This document shows positions 24,293-32,561 of a stretch of 64,000 nt of DNA, piece by piece. Position numbers and translations under genes: made by a program. This DNA is from an uncultured Acetatifactor sp. (GTDB lineage: Bacteria; Bacillota; Clostridia; Lachnospirales; Lachnospiraceae). The stretch spans positions 17,181 to 81,180 of the forward strand of contig CAJUAH010000019.1 in assembly GCA_910584375.1 (NCBI GenBank), given 5' to 3'. The stretch's first letter is position 1. Each line of letters starts with the position of its first letter. Under the pieces are notes generated by a model. That model was given only the letters and a program-made list of their open reading frames with translations, had not been told where the DNA came from and ran no database searches.

Positions 24293-24820
24293 TTACTTGT
24301 TAAAATATGTGAAGAATAAATCCCCTTCGGAGTCGTTATCGAAAAGCTCCAGGAAGGACACAGAGAATTCTTTGGCATCGGCAGGTACTTCAAAGATGAT
24401 GTGATAGGTACATTTGTCACCCTTTGCCAGAGTATACTCATCAGGCATCACTGTGCTGGAACCGTCCATCACTACTCCGTAGTCATAGTCGTCCGGACCG
24501 TTGCCCAGATCATGCCACTGAATCTGGAAATCACTGTTGAACATGGGAAGAGCTTCGCCAAAAGTATTCTTGATACTGACCACTACATCCAGCAACTGGT
24601 ATCCGTCTCCGGGAACGTAGCCCTCATATTCAGAGGGATATGCCACGGAATCAACACTGTACTCAAAGAACACCGTTCTGAAGGTGGTGCCGATCTCTCC
24701 CTCCGCATGGCCGTCCTCCGCCGTCACCACAGAACTTACCGGAGTTCCGCAAGCGGTGAGCATCATACAAACCATCATCAGAGCCGCAATGCATGCCACT
24801 AATTTTTTACTGATCTTCAT
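24293..24820 (-). CDS. Exported lipoprotein with DUF4352-like beta-sandwich
   Basis: A 175-residue protein with a signal peptide and lipobox LTAC (lipidated Cys24). The rest looks like one immunoglobulin-like domain of the DUF4352 kind: DGYQLLDVVVSIKN strand, a central YGVVMDGSS loop, and a TYHIIFEVPADAKEF end strand. Such domains are common in Clostridial surface lipoproteins of unknown role. It has its own promoter at 24885-24913. Confidence 0.75.
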   Translation of the reverse strand: MKISKKLVACIAALMMVCMMLTACGTPVSSVVTAEDGHAEGEIGTTFRTVFFEYSVDSVAYPSEYEGYVPGDGYQLLDVVVSIKNTFGEALPMFNSDFQIQWHDLGNGPDDYDYGVVMDGSSTVMPDEYTLAKGDKCTYHIIFEVPADAKEFSVSFLELFDNDSEGDLFFTYFNK

Positions 24821-24884
24821 AATAATCCTTACCTCTCCTCTTTTTATATATTTTGCAATCGCCAGAATACCAGCAATTAAAAGA

Positions 24885-24913
24885 ATTATAGTACTAATTT
24901 TGATTTTTGTCTA
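24885..24913 (-). promoter_or_regulatory. Promoter of the lipoprotein gene
   Basis: On the minus strand, TAGACA (24908-24913), 17 bases, perfect TATAAT (24885-24890) in AT-rich DNA. Confidence 0.55.
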
Positions 24914-24959
24914 TATCTTTCATAAAATATTTTAGGAAAATTTTGGTATGATATTTATA

Positions 24960-25577
24960 TTACTTATTCTTTTTTCTGCTGATATTTATACCCAGGATAA
25001 TGAATCCGCCGATCAGATTCATCAGAATGAGGAACCCTCCCACCATCAGCTCCGACAGCCATAAAATAATCAACCCAAGGCCCGGCCCTCTTCCCATGGA
25101 CTGCGTATGTCCCCTGTAAGCGGAAAAATCGTATACCTTTACCTGGGACAACCCGGGATCCTGGCCCTGCCAGTATTGGTAATGGTTGCCGTGTCTGCCA
25201 AGCGGACTGTCTACGGGCTCATACCCATGGGACAGGTCCATCACCTGGTATTGTCCACTCCAATAAGCCACTGGATAGTAACTTCCCAGCATATAAGGAA
25301 TCTGCCCCTGCTGCTCCTGCGTCACGCAGAAAGCAATGATCTCTGAACGGTCGTCGATCTCATATAATTCATAGTATTTTCCGTCCTCTTTCGCCTGCAG
25401 CGTCGCCACAGCCATCAGTTCGCCGCTCTCGGATGTCTCTTTGTCCGCCGCGGATACGGTATTGCAGGATTTCCATACCATCCGGTACGTCAAAGCCATG
25501 ATCAGGGCCGTCAAAACGATGAGGATGGGCAGAATCACTTTCAGGCACACGTTGAATATCGGTTTACTATTTTTCAT
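24960..25577 (-). CDS. Membrane protein of unknown function (paralogue B)
   Basis: A 205-residue protein: one transmembrane helix at about 12-32, an extracytoplasmic domain (about 40-165), and two closing helices (about 167-200). The YYPVAYWSGQYQVMDLS and LSQVKVYDFSAYRGH segments recur nearly unchanged in the gene at 26170-26838, so the two are paralogues. The start overlaps the NUDIX stop by 11 bases, so translation is coupled. The function is unknown. Confidence 0.7.
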   Translation of the reverse strand: MKNSKPIFNVCLKVILPILIVLTALIMALTYRMVWKSCNTVSAADKETSESGELMAVATLQAKEDGKYYELYEIDDRSEIIAFCVTQEQQGQIPYMLGSYYPVAYWSGQYQVMDLSHGYEPVDSPLGRHGNHYQYWQGQDPGLSQVKVYDFSAYRGHTQSMGRGPGLGLIILWLSELMVGGFLILMNLIGGFIILGINISRKKNK

Positions 25578-26133
25578 ATGTCAAGGCCCCCTGCGTGAAA
25601 AAGTAGGCCGCTAACTGAGCCCTGGAGCTGAACTGTTCTGTCTGTATCAGTTCCCGCACTTCCTCCCGGGTATAAAACCGGGAGTCGATCTGTTCATTCT
25701 CCGAAGTGTGATCCTGCATCTCTCCCTCCGCCTCCACAACGGCGATATAGGTGGTCACGTCGGAAAAAGCCACCGCCGCGAAGGACGCGGGCAGGATGTC
25801 CCGTATCTTCTTGACGGAAAGTCCCGTTTCCTCATAGAGTTCCCGCTGAATGCAGTCTTCCACGGACTCTCCCTCCTCCAGCATACCCGCGCACAGATTA
25901 TATACATAGCGGTTTACGCCCATGCGAAATTCGTGCAGCAACAGCATTTTGCCCTGACAGATCGCCACGATAGATACGCCGCTGGGCGTCTGTCCCAGAT
26001 CTTCGGGGGAAGAGAGTTCTCGGCGGCTGACCATCTCATACTTTTTTTCTCTGCCCGCCTTGTTCAGATAGGTAAGCTCATAATTTTTGAGAAATCTGCC
26101 GTCCCCCACTTTTTCCATTTTTAAAAGTTTCAT
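25567..26133 (-). CDS. NUDIX hydrolase, ADP-ribose pyrophosphatase type
   Basis: A 188-residue NUDIX protein with the full box GMLEEGESVEDCIQRELYEETGL, that is G-x5-E-x7-REL-x-EE-x-G (about 95-117; the box is longer than 20 residues, so only its key residues matter). ADP-ribose or a similar nucleoside diphosphate derivative is the likely substrate. The DNA just before its start codon is a copy of the rng 3' end (see repeats), so its upstream region was acquired by duplication. Confidence 0.82.
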   Translation of the reverse strand: MKLLKMEKVGDGRFLKNYELTYLNKAGREKKYEMVSRRELSSPEDLGQTPSGVSIVAICQGKMLLLHEFRMGVNRYVYNLCAGMLEEGESVEDCIQRELYEETGLSVKKIRDILPASFAAVAFSDVTTYIAVVEAEGEMQDHTSENEQIDSRFYTREEVRELIQTEQFSSRAQLAAYFFTQGALTYEK

Positions 26134-26300
26134 ATTGATTCGTCCGCTCCTGTTCTTTCGCCTATATGTTTATTTGCTCTCATCTGTTCCCGAAAGGAAG
26201 GAGAGCGTTTCCCTGGAAAGTATTTCCTTCGGGTGATCTCCACAGACCCCAGCGGCGTCATATCCACGATCTGTACCGTAACCGGGGCCTCCTGGGCCAG
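26131..26300 (-). repeat. Degenerate duplicate of the rng 3' end (copy 1)
   Basis: About 170 bases that closely match 26836-26990, the end of rng up to the next gene's start codon, with a 15-base insertion. Matching blocks include CGTCCGCTCCTGTT, CATCTGTTCCCG and CAGCGGCGTCATATCCACGA. Here the copy is not read in the rng frame; it forms the 3' end of the neighbouring membrane gene and the NUDIX upstream region. Confidence 0.8.
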
Positions 26301-26838
26301 CGCTCTTTTTTCTGTTGTGGTTGAATATGAATACCCCGATCAGATATAGCAGGATAAGGATTCCCCCCACCGTCAGTTCAGCGATCCACAAAAATATCAG
26401 CAAGGCGACAGTTCCCCTGTGCATGCCTTTTGCATGTCCCTTATAGGCTGAAAAGTCGTACACTTTCACCTGGGACAGCAAAGGGTCTGCGCCATATTGA
26501 TACTGACGCACGAGCAGGATCTGAGACAGATCCATGATCTGACAGGAGCCGTTCCAATAGGCTACCGGATAATAACCGTCGTCCATAGAAGGTATCCGCC
26601 CAAGTTGGCCCTGTGACATGCTAAAGGCAATGATCTCGGAGCCGACGGACGAATTTTCATATACTTCATAGTATCTGCCGCTTTCTTCGTCCTGTAGCAG
26701 CGCATAACTCTTCAATACGCCGCTCTTGGACGTCGCTTTGTCCTGTTCGGACACGGTATTACAGGAATACCATACAATTATGCATGTCAGAGCCATCGCC
26801 AGAACCGTTATCGCTGCCAGAATTTTTATAAATTTCAT
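26170..26838 (-). CDS. Membrane protein of unknown function (paralogue A) with a tail read from duplicated rng DNA
   Basis: A 222-residue paralogue of the protein at 24960-25577: helix at about 7-25, an extracytoplasmic domain with YYPVAYWNGSCQIMDLS and LSQVKVYDFSAYKGH, then two helices (about 150-178). After the last helix the normal short basic end is replaced by about 45 residues (SAGPGGPGYGTDRGYDAAG and onward) that are an out-of-frame reading of the rng-tail copy. The ATG at 26838 overlaps the rng stop as ATGA; the longer open frame upstream is rng itself. Confidence 0.7.
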   Translation of the reverse strand: MKFIKILAAITVLAMALTCIIVWYSCNTVSEQDKATSKSGVLKSYALLQDEESGRYYEVYENSSVGSEIIAFSMSQGQLGRIPSMDDGYYPVAYWNGSCQIMDLSQILLVRQYQYGADPLLSQVKVYDFSAYKGHAKGMHRGTVALLIFLWIAELTVGGILILLYLIGVFIFNHNRKKSAGPGGPGYGTDRGYDAAGVCGDHPKEILSRETLSFLSGTDESK

Positions 26839-28220
26839 ATGGATCCGTCCGCTCCTGTTTTTTTGTCCCTGCGTCTGTATGCTCCCATCTGTTCCCGGAG
26901 GGAAGGAAACACTTTCCTGCGGGTGATTTCCACCAGCCCCAGCGGCGTCATATCCACGATCTGCACCGTAACCGGATCCTCTTTGGTCAGTTCCCGCAGC
27001 TTTTGCAGCAGCTCTTCCTCCTGGGCCAATGTTGCAAGATTGATAAAATCCACAATGATGATGCCTGAGAGGTTCCGAAGGCGAAGCTGGCGTGCCACCT
27101 CCACGGCGGCTTCCAGATTGACCCGCCGCATGGTTTCTTCCGGCGTCTGCTCTCCTGAAAGCTTTACGCATTTACCGGTGTTTACGTCGACAGCGGTCAG
27201 ACTTTCCGTCTGCTCGATCACCAGATTGGCTCCCGACCGCAGCCATACCGTCTTTCCCAGCGCCTCCTGCAATCTTCCTTCCAGCCCATAGAGCTTATCC
27301 AATGACAGAGCGTCATCCTGATACAGCCGCAGCCGCTTTGTGCCTGTGAAGATCCTATCCGAGAAAAGCGACTGAAGTTCCTCATATATCTGCGGAATAT
27401 CCGTCACAATCTCCTGATATTCGTCGGGTAAAAACGAGATTAAAGCCTCCTCCAGCGCCGTCCCCGCCTCATACAGACAACTGTAACAGGTGCGGTGCCG
27501 CCCCTGGGAAAAAACAGCCGTAAAACGTTGCCTCAGTTCTGCATACTCCCCCAGCAGTTTGTCCTCTTCTCCCTGTTCCATGGCCTGTCCGGCCTGGGTG
27601 CGTACCACCAACCCGAAGGGCGGTACGCCCTCCTCCTGTACCGGATGTCCGTCTATATCCGTGATACCGGCATGTCTCAGGAATTCCGTTATCTGACTGC
27701 GCAGAGAGGCGTCCAGCTTTTTGGAGATTCCCGTTCTTACTGCCCCGACTGCAAACACAAAGTATTTTCCCTGCAAAGTGATATGGGTGGTCACAGCCGC
27801 CTGTTTTGTCTTGACCGCCTCCCGGTCCAGCTGCACCGGCAGCTCGTCCCCCTCCAAAAGCCTGCCGTCGTAAGTCCGCCCTGTCAGAAAAGGCGGCGCT
27901 TTCTCCAGCTCATCCATGTGCAGAAAGCATTGCTCCCGATCGGTAATCTCCACAAAACAGGCGTTTAGATTTTTGAGAATCTTTTTTACTTTTCCCAGAT
28001 AAACCGTACCCAGGCGGCTTTGACGGCGGGAAGAAAATATCTGCAGGGCTGTCAGACGGTACTGCTTGAGCAGCGCGGCAATCATGGGCGGATCATGATC
28101 CTGCCCGCCTGGCATCTCCCCTGTCGGGCAGGACGTTATGAGCAATCTGTTTACTTCCCGCTCCCTGCGCTCTGTCTCCCTGTCCTGCCGGATGCTGTTA
28201 TGCTCGATTGCTCTGCTCAT
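26835..28220 (-). CDS. rng: Ribonuclease G/E family protein
   Basis: A 461-residue endoribonuclease of single-stranded RNA. An S1-like domain (about 70-150, RLGTVYLGKVKKI) precedes the catalytic DNase-I-like region, with VDVNTG (Asp345) and IIIVDFINL (Asp391) as the metal-binding aspartates. The zinc-link CPxC motif of the E. coli enzymes is absent and the C-terminus is short. The start ATG 28220 has GGGGGAAAGAGG before it and overlaps the upstream gene by 23 bases; the frame opens 45 codons earlier without support. It forms an operon with the two radical-SAM-associated genes. Confidence 0.9.
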   Translation of the reverse strand: MSRAIEHNSIRQDRETERREREVNRLLITSCPTGEMPGGQDHDPPMIAALLKQYRLTALQIFSSRRQSRLGTVYLGKVKKILKNLNACFVEITDREQCFLHMDELEKAPPFLTGRTYDGRLLEGDELPVQLDREAVKTKQAAVTTHITLQGKYFVFAVGAVRTGISKKLDASLRSQITEFLRHAGITDIDGHPVQEEGVPPFGLVVRTQAGQAMEQGEEDKLLGEYAELRQRFTAVFSQGRHRTCYSCLYEAGTALEEALISFLPDEYQEIVTDIPQIYEELQSLFSDRIFTGTKRLRLYQDDALSLDKLYGLEGRLQEALGKTVWLRSGANLVIEQTESLTAVDVNTGKCVKLSGEQTPEETMRRVNLEAAVEVARQLRLRNLSGIIIVDFINLATLAQEEELLQKLRELTKEDPVTVQIVDMTPLGLVEITRRKVFPSLREQMGAYRRRDKKTGADGSI

Positions 28221-29079
28221 CCTCTTTCCCCCGCATCCATTCCTGCCGCAGTGTTTCCGCGGCGGCCATGGTCTCCTGCCGTATTCGCCGGTTCTCCGCC
28301 ATGGTCTCCTCCTTGCGGATACGGGCCTGTCTGGCAATCTCGATCCGCTCTTCATCCACCATAGGCCGGGTGATCAGACTGCCCACGGCGTCCATGGGCG
28401 CCAACCGCATGGGTTCTCCCGCCGCTGCCAGATTCACATAGGTGTCCCGGCGGTGAACGGTATAAGCGTTTTCCGCCAGCTTTTCCCCCTGCCAGGCGGC
28501 ATATGCCTCCAGAACCTGCCCAGGCTTTATATTACCGCCGCTGGAGGCGTCCACCGTCATATGGACAGCGCCGCTCTCCCTATCTGCCGTCAGCTCATAG
28601 ATTCCCGGTCTGATATCCACGGTCAGCGTATTCTTTTTCGTCTCCCTGGTAATCAAAATCTGTGGCAGAGCATAGAATGCATCCAGCTTTCCCATATAGT
28701 CGAAGGTCGGTTCTCTGCCCTCCCGAAATCTGACCGTGTAGGAGGCCGCCGCCACGCTGGCCATGGCGTTTCCCGCATGGTCCGGCAACAGCACCACACT
28801 GACGATCTCGATTCCTGGCACACTGGCGCGGTTAAAGCGCTCTATCATATCCCGTGAATCGGTGACACTGTTGCATTCGATATCCATATATTCCCCGTCG
28901 CTGGTCAGTCCCACGCCCAGAGGCGCCGCAAAGGTCATGATCTGATGGGGGCTGAATCCGGTGGTGTAGGCTACGTCGATCTCTGCCCTGCGTATACATT
29001 TCTGAAAAAATCGCATGACATCCAGGTGGCCGATAAAACGGATTGGCCCAAACTTGCGAAACTTTACACGTACTTTCAT
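28198..29079 (-). CDS. TIGR03936-type radical-SAM-associated protein (DUF2344)
   Basis: A 293-residue protein starting MKVRVKFRKFGPIRFIGHLD, with the FIGHLDVMRFFQKCIRRA and YTTGFSPHQIMTFA segments of the DUF2344 family. These proteins are almost always paired with, or fused to, TIGR03960 B12-binding radical SAM proteins; that partner overlaps the start here by four bases. The helical C-terminal 60 residues are Arg/Glu-rich. The function is unknown; the position next to rng suggests RNA metabolism. Confidence 0.88.
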   Translation of the reverse strand: MKVRVKFRKFGPIRFIGHLDVMRFFQKCIRRAEIDVAYTTGFSPHQIMTFAAPLGVGLTSDGEYMDIECNSVTDSRDMIERFNRASVPGIEIVSVVLLPDHAGNAMASVAAASYTVRFREGREPTFDYMGKLDAFYALPQILITRETKKNTLTVDIRPGIYELTADRESGAVHMTVDASSGGNIKPGQVLEAYAAWQGEKLAENAYTVHRRDTYVNLAAAGEPMRLAPMDAVGSLITRPMVDEERIEIARQARIRKEETMAENRRIRQETMAAAETLRQEWMRGKEDEQSNRA

Positions 29080-31019
29080 AAACCATCCTCTCCCGTCTCT
29101 GCCATGCCACCCTCACCAACCATATCGCAGGAGTTCCCATCGTCAACTCTGGGTTCAACGCATATACCGCCGCCGAATCTGGCAGCGCCGCATCCCTGAC
29201 ATCTGACTTTACAATTCTCCGAGATCTGCCCTTCCCGGGCTTTCAGCCATTCCCTTTTCAAAAAATCCTTCGTCACGCCGCAGTCGATAAAATCCCATGG
29301 GAATATCTCGTCCAGCTCTCTCTCTCTGTGGGAATAGAACTCCGTAGTCAGACCGCACTCCGCCATGGACTCTTCCCACGCGTCATTGCGGAAATATTCG
29401 CTCCATGCATCGTAAAAACAGCCCTTTTTGTAGACGCCTGAGATCACCTGGGACAAGCGCCTGTCTCCACGGGCCAGTACCCCTTCCCATACGCTGGTGT
29501 CCGCCTCGTGGTAATTGTACTTGATGCTCTTTTGGTTCAACTGCTCGGAGATGCATTTGCGGGTAAAATAGGCCTTTTCTATAAATTCCTCTTTGGTACA
29601 CTGGGCCGCCCACTGGAAGGGCGTAAAGGGCTTGGGCACAAAGAACGAGGTGCTGGTGACAATCTGCACCTTGCCGTTTGTGCGGGCCGCCTTGGGCACT
29701 TCCTCATAAAATGTGGCGGCGATCTCGTTGGACAGCTCGGCGATTCCCCGCATATCCTCCTCTGTCTCCGTGGGCAGACCCAGCATAAAATACAGTTTCA
29801 CTCTTGTCCAGCCGCCCCGGAAGGCCAGAGCGCAGCCGCGCAGAATGTCCTCCCGCGTCAATCCTTTGTTTATAACATCCCGCAGCCGCTGGCTGCCCGC
29901 CTCCGGCGCAAAAGTCAGAGAAGACTTGCGTATATCCTGGATCTTGCTCATCACATCCAGAGAAAAAGCGTCGATCCGCAGGGACGGCAGGGAGATATTG
30001 ATATTCTTCTCTCTGCACTTATCAATCAGAAAGTCGATCAGCTCCGGCAGGCGACTGTAATCGCTGGAACTTAAGGAGCTTAAGGATATCTCCTCATGCC
30101 CGGTGCTTTTCAACATTTCCAGAGCGTACTTTTTGAGCTGATCCACGTCCCGCTCCCTCACCGGGCGGTACAACTGGCCCGCCTGACAGAAACGGCAGCC
30201 CCTGATACAGCCCCGCTGGATCTCCAGCACCACCCGGTCCTGGGTGACTTTTATATAGGGCACCACCGGTTTCATGGGATAGTAGGTGTCCGACACCTGC
30301 ATCTCCACCTCTTTCAGCACAGTGCGGGGAATCCCCTCCTCCGTGGGTTCAAAGCTTTTGATCGTGCCGTCCTCGTTATACTCCGCATGATAAAACCGGG
30401 GTACATACATTCCCGGCAGCCTGGCCGCCCGGCGCAGGAATTCCACCCGTCCGCAGCCCTCTTTTTTGCAGGCTTTATAGAGATCCAGCAGCTCCCGATA
30501 GCGGGTTTCCCCCTCTCCGATATAGAACAGATCAAAGAAATCGGCGATGGGCTCCGGATTGTACACGCAGGGGCCTCCCCCGATCACAATGGGACAATCC
30601 TCCCCCCGCATAACTGCGGACAGCGGAATCCCGGAGAGATCCAGAACCTGTAAAATATTGGTATAGCACATCTCATACTGTATCGTGATTCCCAGAAAAT
30701 CCATCTCTTTGACCGGTTCCTGGGATTCCAGGCAAAACAGGGGGATATTCTGCTGTCTCATGATGGCGTCCAGATCCACCCAGGGGGAGTAGACCCGCTC
30801 GCACCACACGTCCTCCCAACTGTTAAACATGTCATACAGGATCTGGATGCCCAGATGGGACATACCGATCTCGTACACATCGGGAAAGCACATGGCAAAG
30901 CGCACCTCCACCCGGGACTTGTCCTTCACCACCGCATTTACCTCATTGCCGATATACCTGGCCGGTTTTTCTATTTTCATCAGGATATCGTCTGACAAAG
31001 CCAGTTTTTCCGTTGTCAT
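29076..31019 (-). CDS. TIGR03960-family B12-binding radical SAM protein
   Basis: A 647-residue protein with a cobalamin-binding-like N-terminal half (about 30-230, IGMSHLGIQILYDM and IVIGGGPCVYNPEP) and a radical SAM core. The cluster cysteines are in RGCIRGCRFCQAG (CxxxCxxC, near residue 275). A Cys-rich tail (KVRCQGCGAARFGGG) may bind a second metal or cluster. The substrate is unknown. It leads the TIGR03960-TIGR03936-rng operon with four-base and 23-base overlaps. Confidence 0.92.
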   Translation of the reverse strand: MTTEKLALSDDILMKIEKPARYIGNEVNAVVKDKSRVEVRFAMCFPDVYEIGMSHLGIQILYDMFNSWEDVWCERVYSPWVDLDAIMRQQNIPLFCLESQEPVKEMDFLGITIQYEMCYTNILQVLDLSGIPLSAVMRGEDCPIVIGGGPCVYNPEPIADFFDLFYIGEGETRYRELLDLYKACKKEGCGRVEFLRRAARLPGMYVPRFYHAEYNEDGTIKSFEPTEEGIPRTVLKEVEMQVSDTYYPMKPVVPYIKVTQDRVVLEIQRGCIRGCRFCQAGQLYRPVRERDVDQLKKYALEMLKSTGHEEISLSSLSSSDYSRLPELIDFLIDKCREKNINISLPSLRIDAFSLDVMSKIQDIRKSSLTFAPEAGSQRLRDVINKGLTREDILRGCALAFRGGWTRVKLYFMLGLPTETEEDMRGIAELSNEIAATFYEEVPKAARTNGKVQIVTSTSFFVPKPFTPFQWAAQCTKEEFIEKAYFTRKCISEQLNQKSIKYNYHEADTSVWEGVLARGDRRLSQVISGVYKKGCFYDAWSEYFRNDAWEESMAECGLTTEFYSHRERELDEIFPWDFIDCGVTKDFLKREWLKAREGQISENCKVRCQGCGAARFGGGICVEPRVDDGNSCDMVGEGGMAETGEDGL

Positions 31020-31151
31020 CCGTCTGCTTCCTTCCTTTCCGGTTACTTGTTCTTTTATTCAGTATACGGCAAATGCCCAATAAAAGCAAGCCAAACAGCG
31101 GCGCACAAATCCTGCGATTCCATGCGCCGCTGCGTGTTCTCCGCTCCCGTG

Positions 31152-31481
31152 TCACGGGGCAGTGATATAATCGTATCTGAGATACTCCAGTATCTGACTG
31201 CCAGTGAACCCAAACAATGTGTCTCCCCTATGATCGGCCATAGCCAGCAAACAAACCAATATGGCCGCCAGCAATATGCGCAGTCCCAGCGTACCGCCTC
31301 CCCCGGCGTTACCTCCCATGTCCCCGTTATCATAGTCCAGGGAAGGTTCCTCGTCGAAATAGCTGAGCGTTCTGCCGTAAAGCAGTTGCTCCCGCTGGCC
31401 AAGATCCTGTCTGTCCTGCTGATACCGTTCCCTGACCTGCCTTTTTAGCTGTAGTCTCTGCTGCGTGGAAAAATCACTCAT
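31152..31481 (-). CDS. Small hypothetical single-pass membrane protein
   Basis: A 109-residue protein: a basic, Gln/Arg-rich N-terminal helix (1-40), a Gly-rich linker, and one hydrophobic helix (about 65-82). No known domain was recognised. It lies 67 bases after hisI in the same direction. The ribosome site is weak (GGAACGGGCT), so the start is provisional. Confidence 0.5.
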   Translation of the reverse strand: MSDFSTQQRLQLKRQVRERYQQDRQDLGQREQLLYGRTLSYFDEEPSLDYDNGDMGGNAGGGGTLGLRILLAAILVCLLAMADHRGDTLFGFTGSQILEYLRYDYITAP

Positions 31482-31548
31482 AGCCCGTTCCCGTCCTTCC
31501 TGCTACCTGCTATTTCATTGTATGAGAAAGCGGGACGGCCTAGCACCG

Positions 31549-31899
31549 TCATTCGACGTTTTTGTCCACGATCTTTTGGAAAAAGCAACTGCGGGAACCT
31601 GTATGACAGGCGGCTCCCACCTGGTCGATCCGGGCCAGCAGCGTGTCCCTGTCGCAGTCCGCCGTCAGGGACCGCAGATACTGATAATGACCGCTGGTCT
31701 CCCCCTTCAGCCACTGCTCTCTGCGGCTGCGGCTGTAATAATGCATTCTGCCGGTACGCAGCGTATCGTTATATGCCTGTTCGTTCATGTAGGCCATCAT
31801 CAGCACGTCCCCGTTTTCCGCGTCCTGGGCGATCACGGGTATCAGACCCTGCGGGTCTTTTTTTAAGTCTTCCCAAGAAAGAGCGATATTCCAGTCCAT
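31549..31899 (-). CDS. hisI: Phosphoribosyl-AMP cyclohydrolase
   Basis: A 116-residue HisI, which opens the purine ring of PR-AMP in histidine synthesis. The metal ligands appear as DCDRDTLL and the cysteines in GAACHTGSRSCFF; SRREQWLKGETSG is the substrate loop. The PR-ATP pyrophosphohydrolase (HisE) domain is not fused and no hisE is in the window. It is last in the visible his operon, 57 bases after hisB. Confidence 0.95.
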   Translation of the reverse strand: MDWNIALSWEDLKKDPQGLIPVIAQDAENGDVLMMAYMNEQAYNDTLRTGRMHYYSRSRREQWLKGETSGHYQYLRSLTADCDRDTLLARIDQVGAACHTGSRSCFFQKIVDKNVE

Positions 31900-31956
31900 C
31901 CTTCTGTTTCTCCTTTTGGTTTCGGTTTCCTGCAGCAGCCCAATCCGGCGTGCCGG

Positions 31957-32544
31957 CTACAATTTTCCTTTAGTGCTGAGCACCCCGTTAAGCCTGGGTT
32001 CAGCGGCGGTGGCCTGGTCGAGAGATTTGGCAAACGCTTTGAACATGGCCTCGATCATATGGTGGTTATTGCCGCCCTGCAGCATCCGCAGATGCAGATT
32101 CATCCCGGCGCTGTAGGAGACGGCATAGAAAAATTCCCTGACCAATTCCGTGTCCAGTTCTCCCACTTTCCGGGCTGAAAATTCGCAGTCAAACTGCAGA
32201 TAGGGTCTGCCGCACAGATCCACGGCGCACAGAGCCAGGGATTCATCCATGGGCAAAATGAAATAGCCATAGCGGCAGATTCCCGCCTTGTCTCCCACGG
32301 CCTCTGAAATGGCCTGGCCCAACACGATCCCGGTATCCTCCACCGTATGATGACCGTCCACGGCCAGGTCTCCCCTGACATGGCATGTCAAATCAAAAAA
32401 ACCGTGCCGGGCAAAGCCCTCCAGCATATGATCCAAAAAACCGATGCCTGTATGTACCTCGGCTTTTCCGCTGCCGTCCAGATTCAATGTAATTTCGATC
32501 TCCGTCTCCCTGGTCATGCGTTTCACGCTGCTTATACGCTCCAT
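31957..32544 (-). CDS. hisB: Imidazoleglycerol-phosphate dehydratase
   Basis: A 195-residue single-function HisB. The two metal-binding histidine motifs are GIGFLDHMLEGFARHG and the later NNHHMIEAMFKA; DGHHTVEDTGI is the middle one. It dehydrates imidazoleglycerol phosphate to imidazoleacetol phosphate. The ATG 32544 has a GAGGAG site. It lies 17 bases after hisD. Confidence 0.96.
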   Translation of the reverse strand: MERISSVKRMTRETEIEITLNLDGSGKAEVHTGIGFLDHMLEGFARHGFFDLTCHVRGDLAVDGHHTVEDTGIVLGQAISEAVGDKAGICRYGYFILPMDESLALCAVDLCGRPYLQFDCEFSARKVGELDTELVREFFYAVSYSAGMNLHLRMLQGGNNHHMIEAMFKAFAKSLDQATAAEPRLNGVLSTKGKL

Positions 32545-32561
32545 ATTTCTCCTCTTTTCTC

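Noticed and set aside
26839..27171. Long open frame extending membrane protein A into rng
   Set aside because: It is the out-of-frame reading of rng; the ATG at 26838 with the ATGA overlap is the real start.
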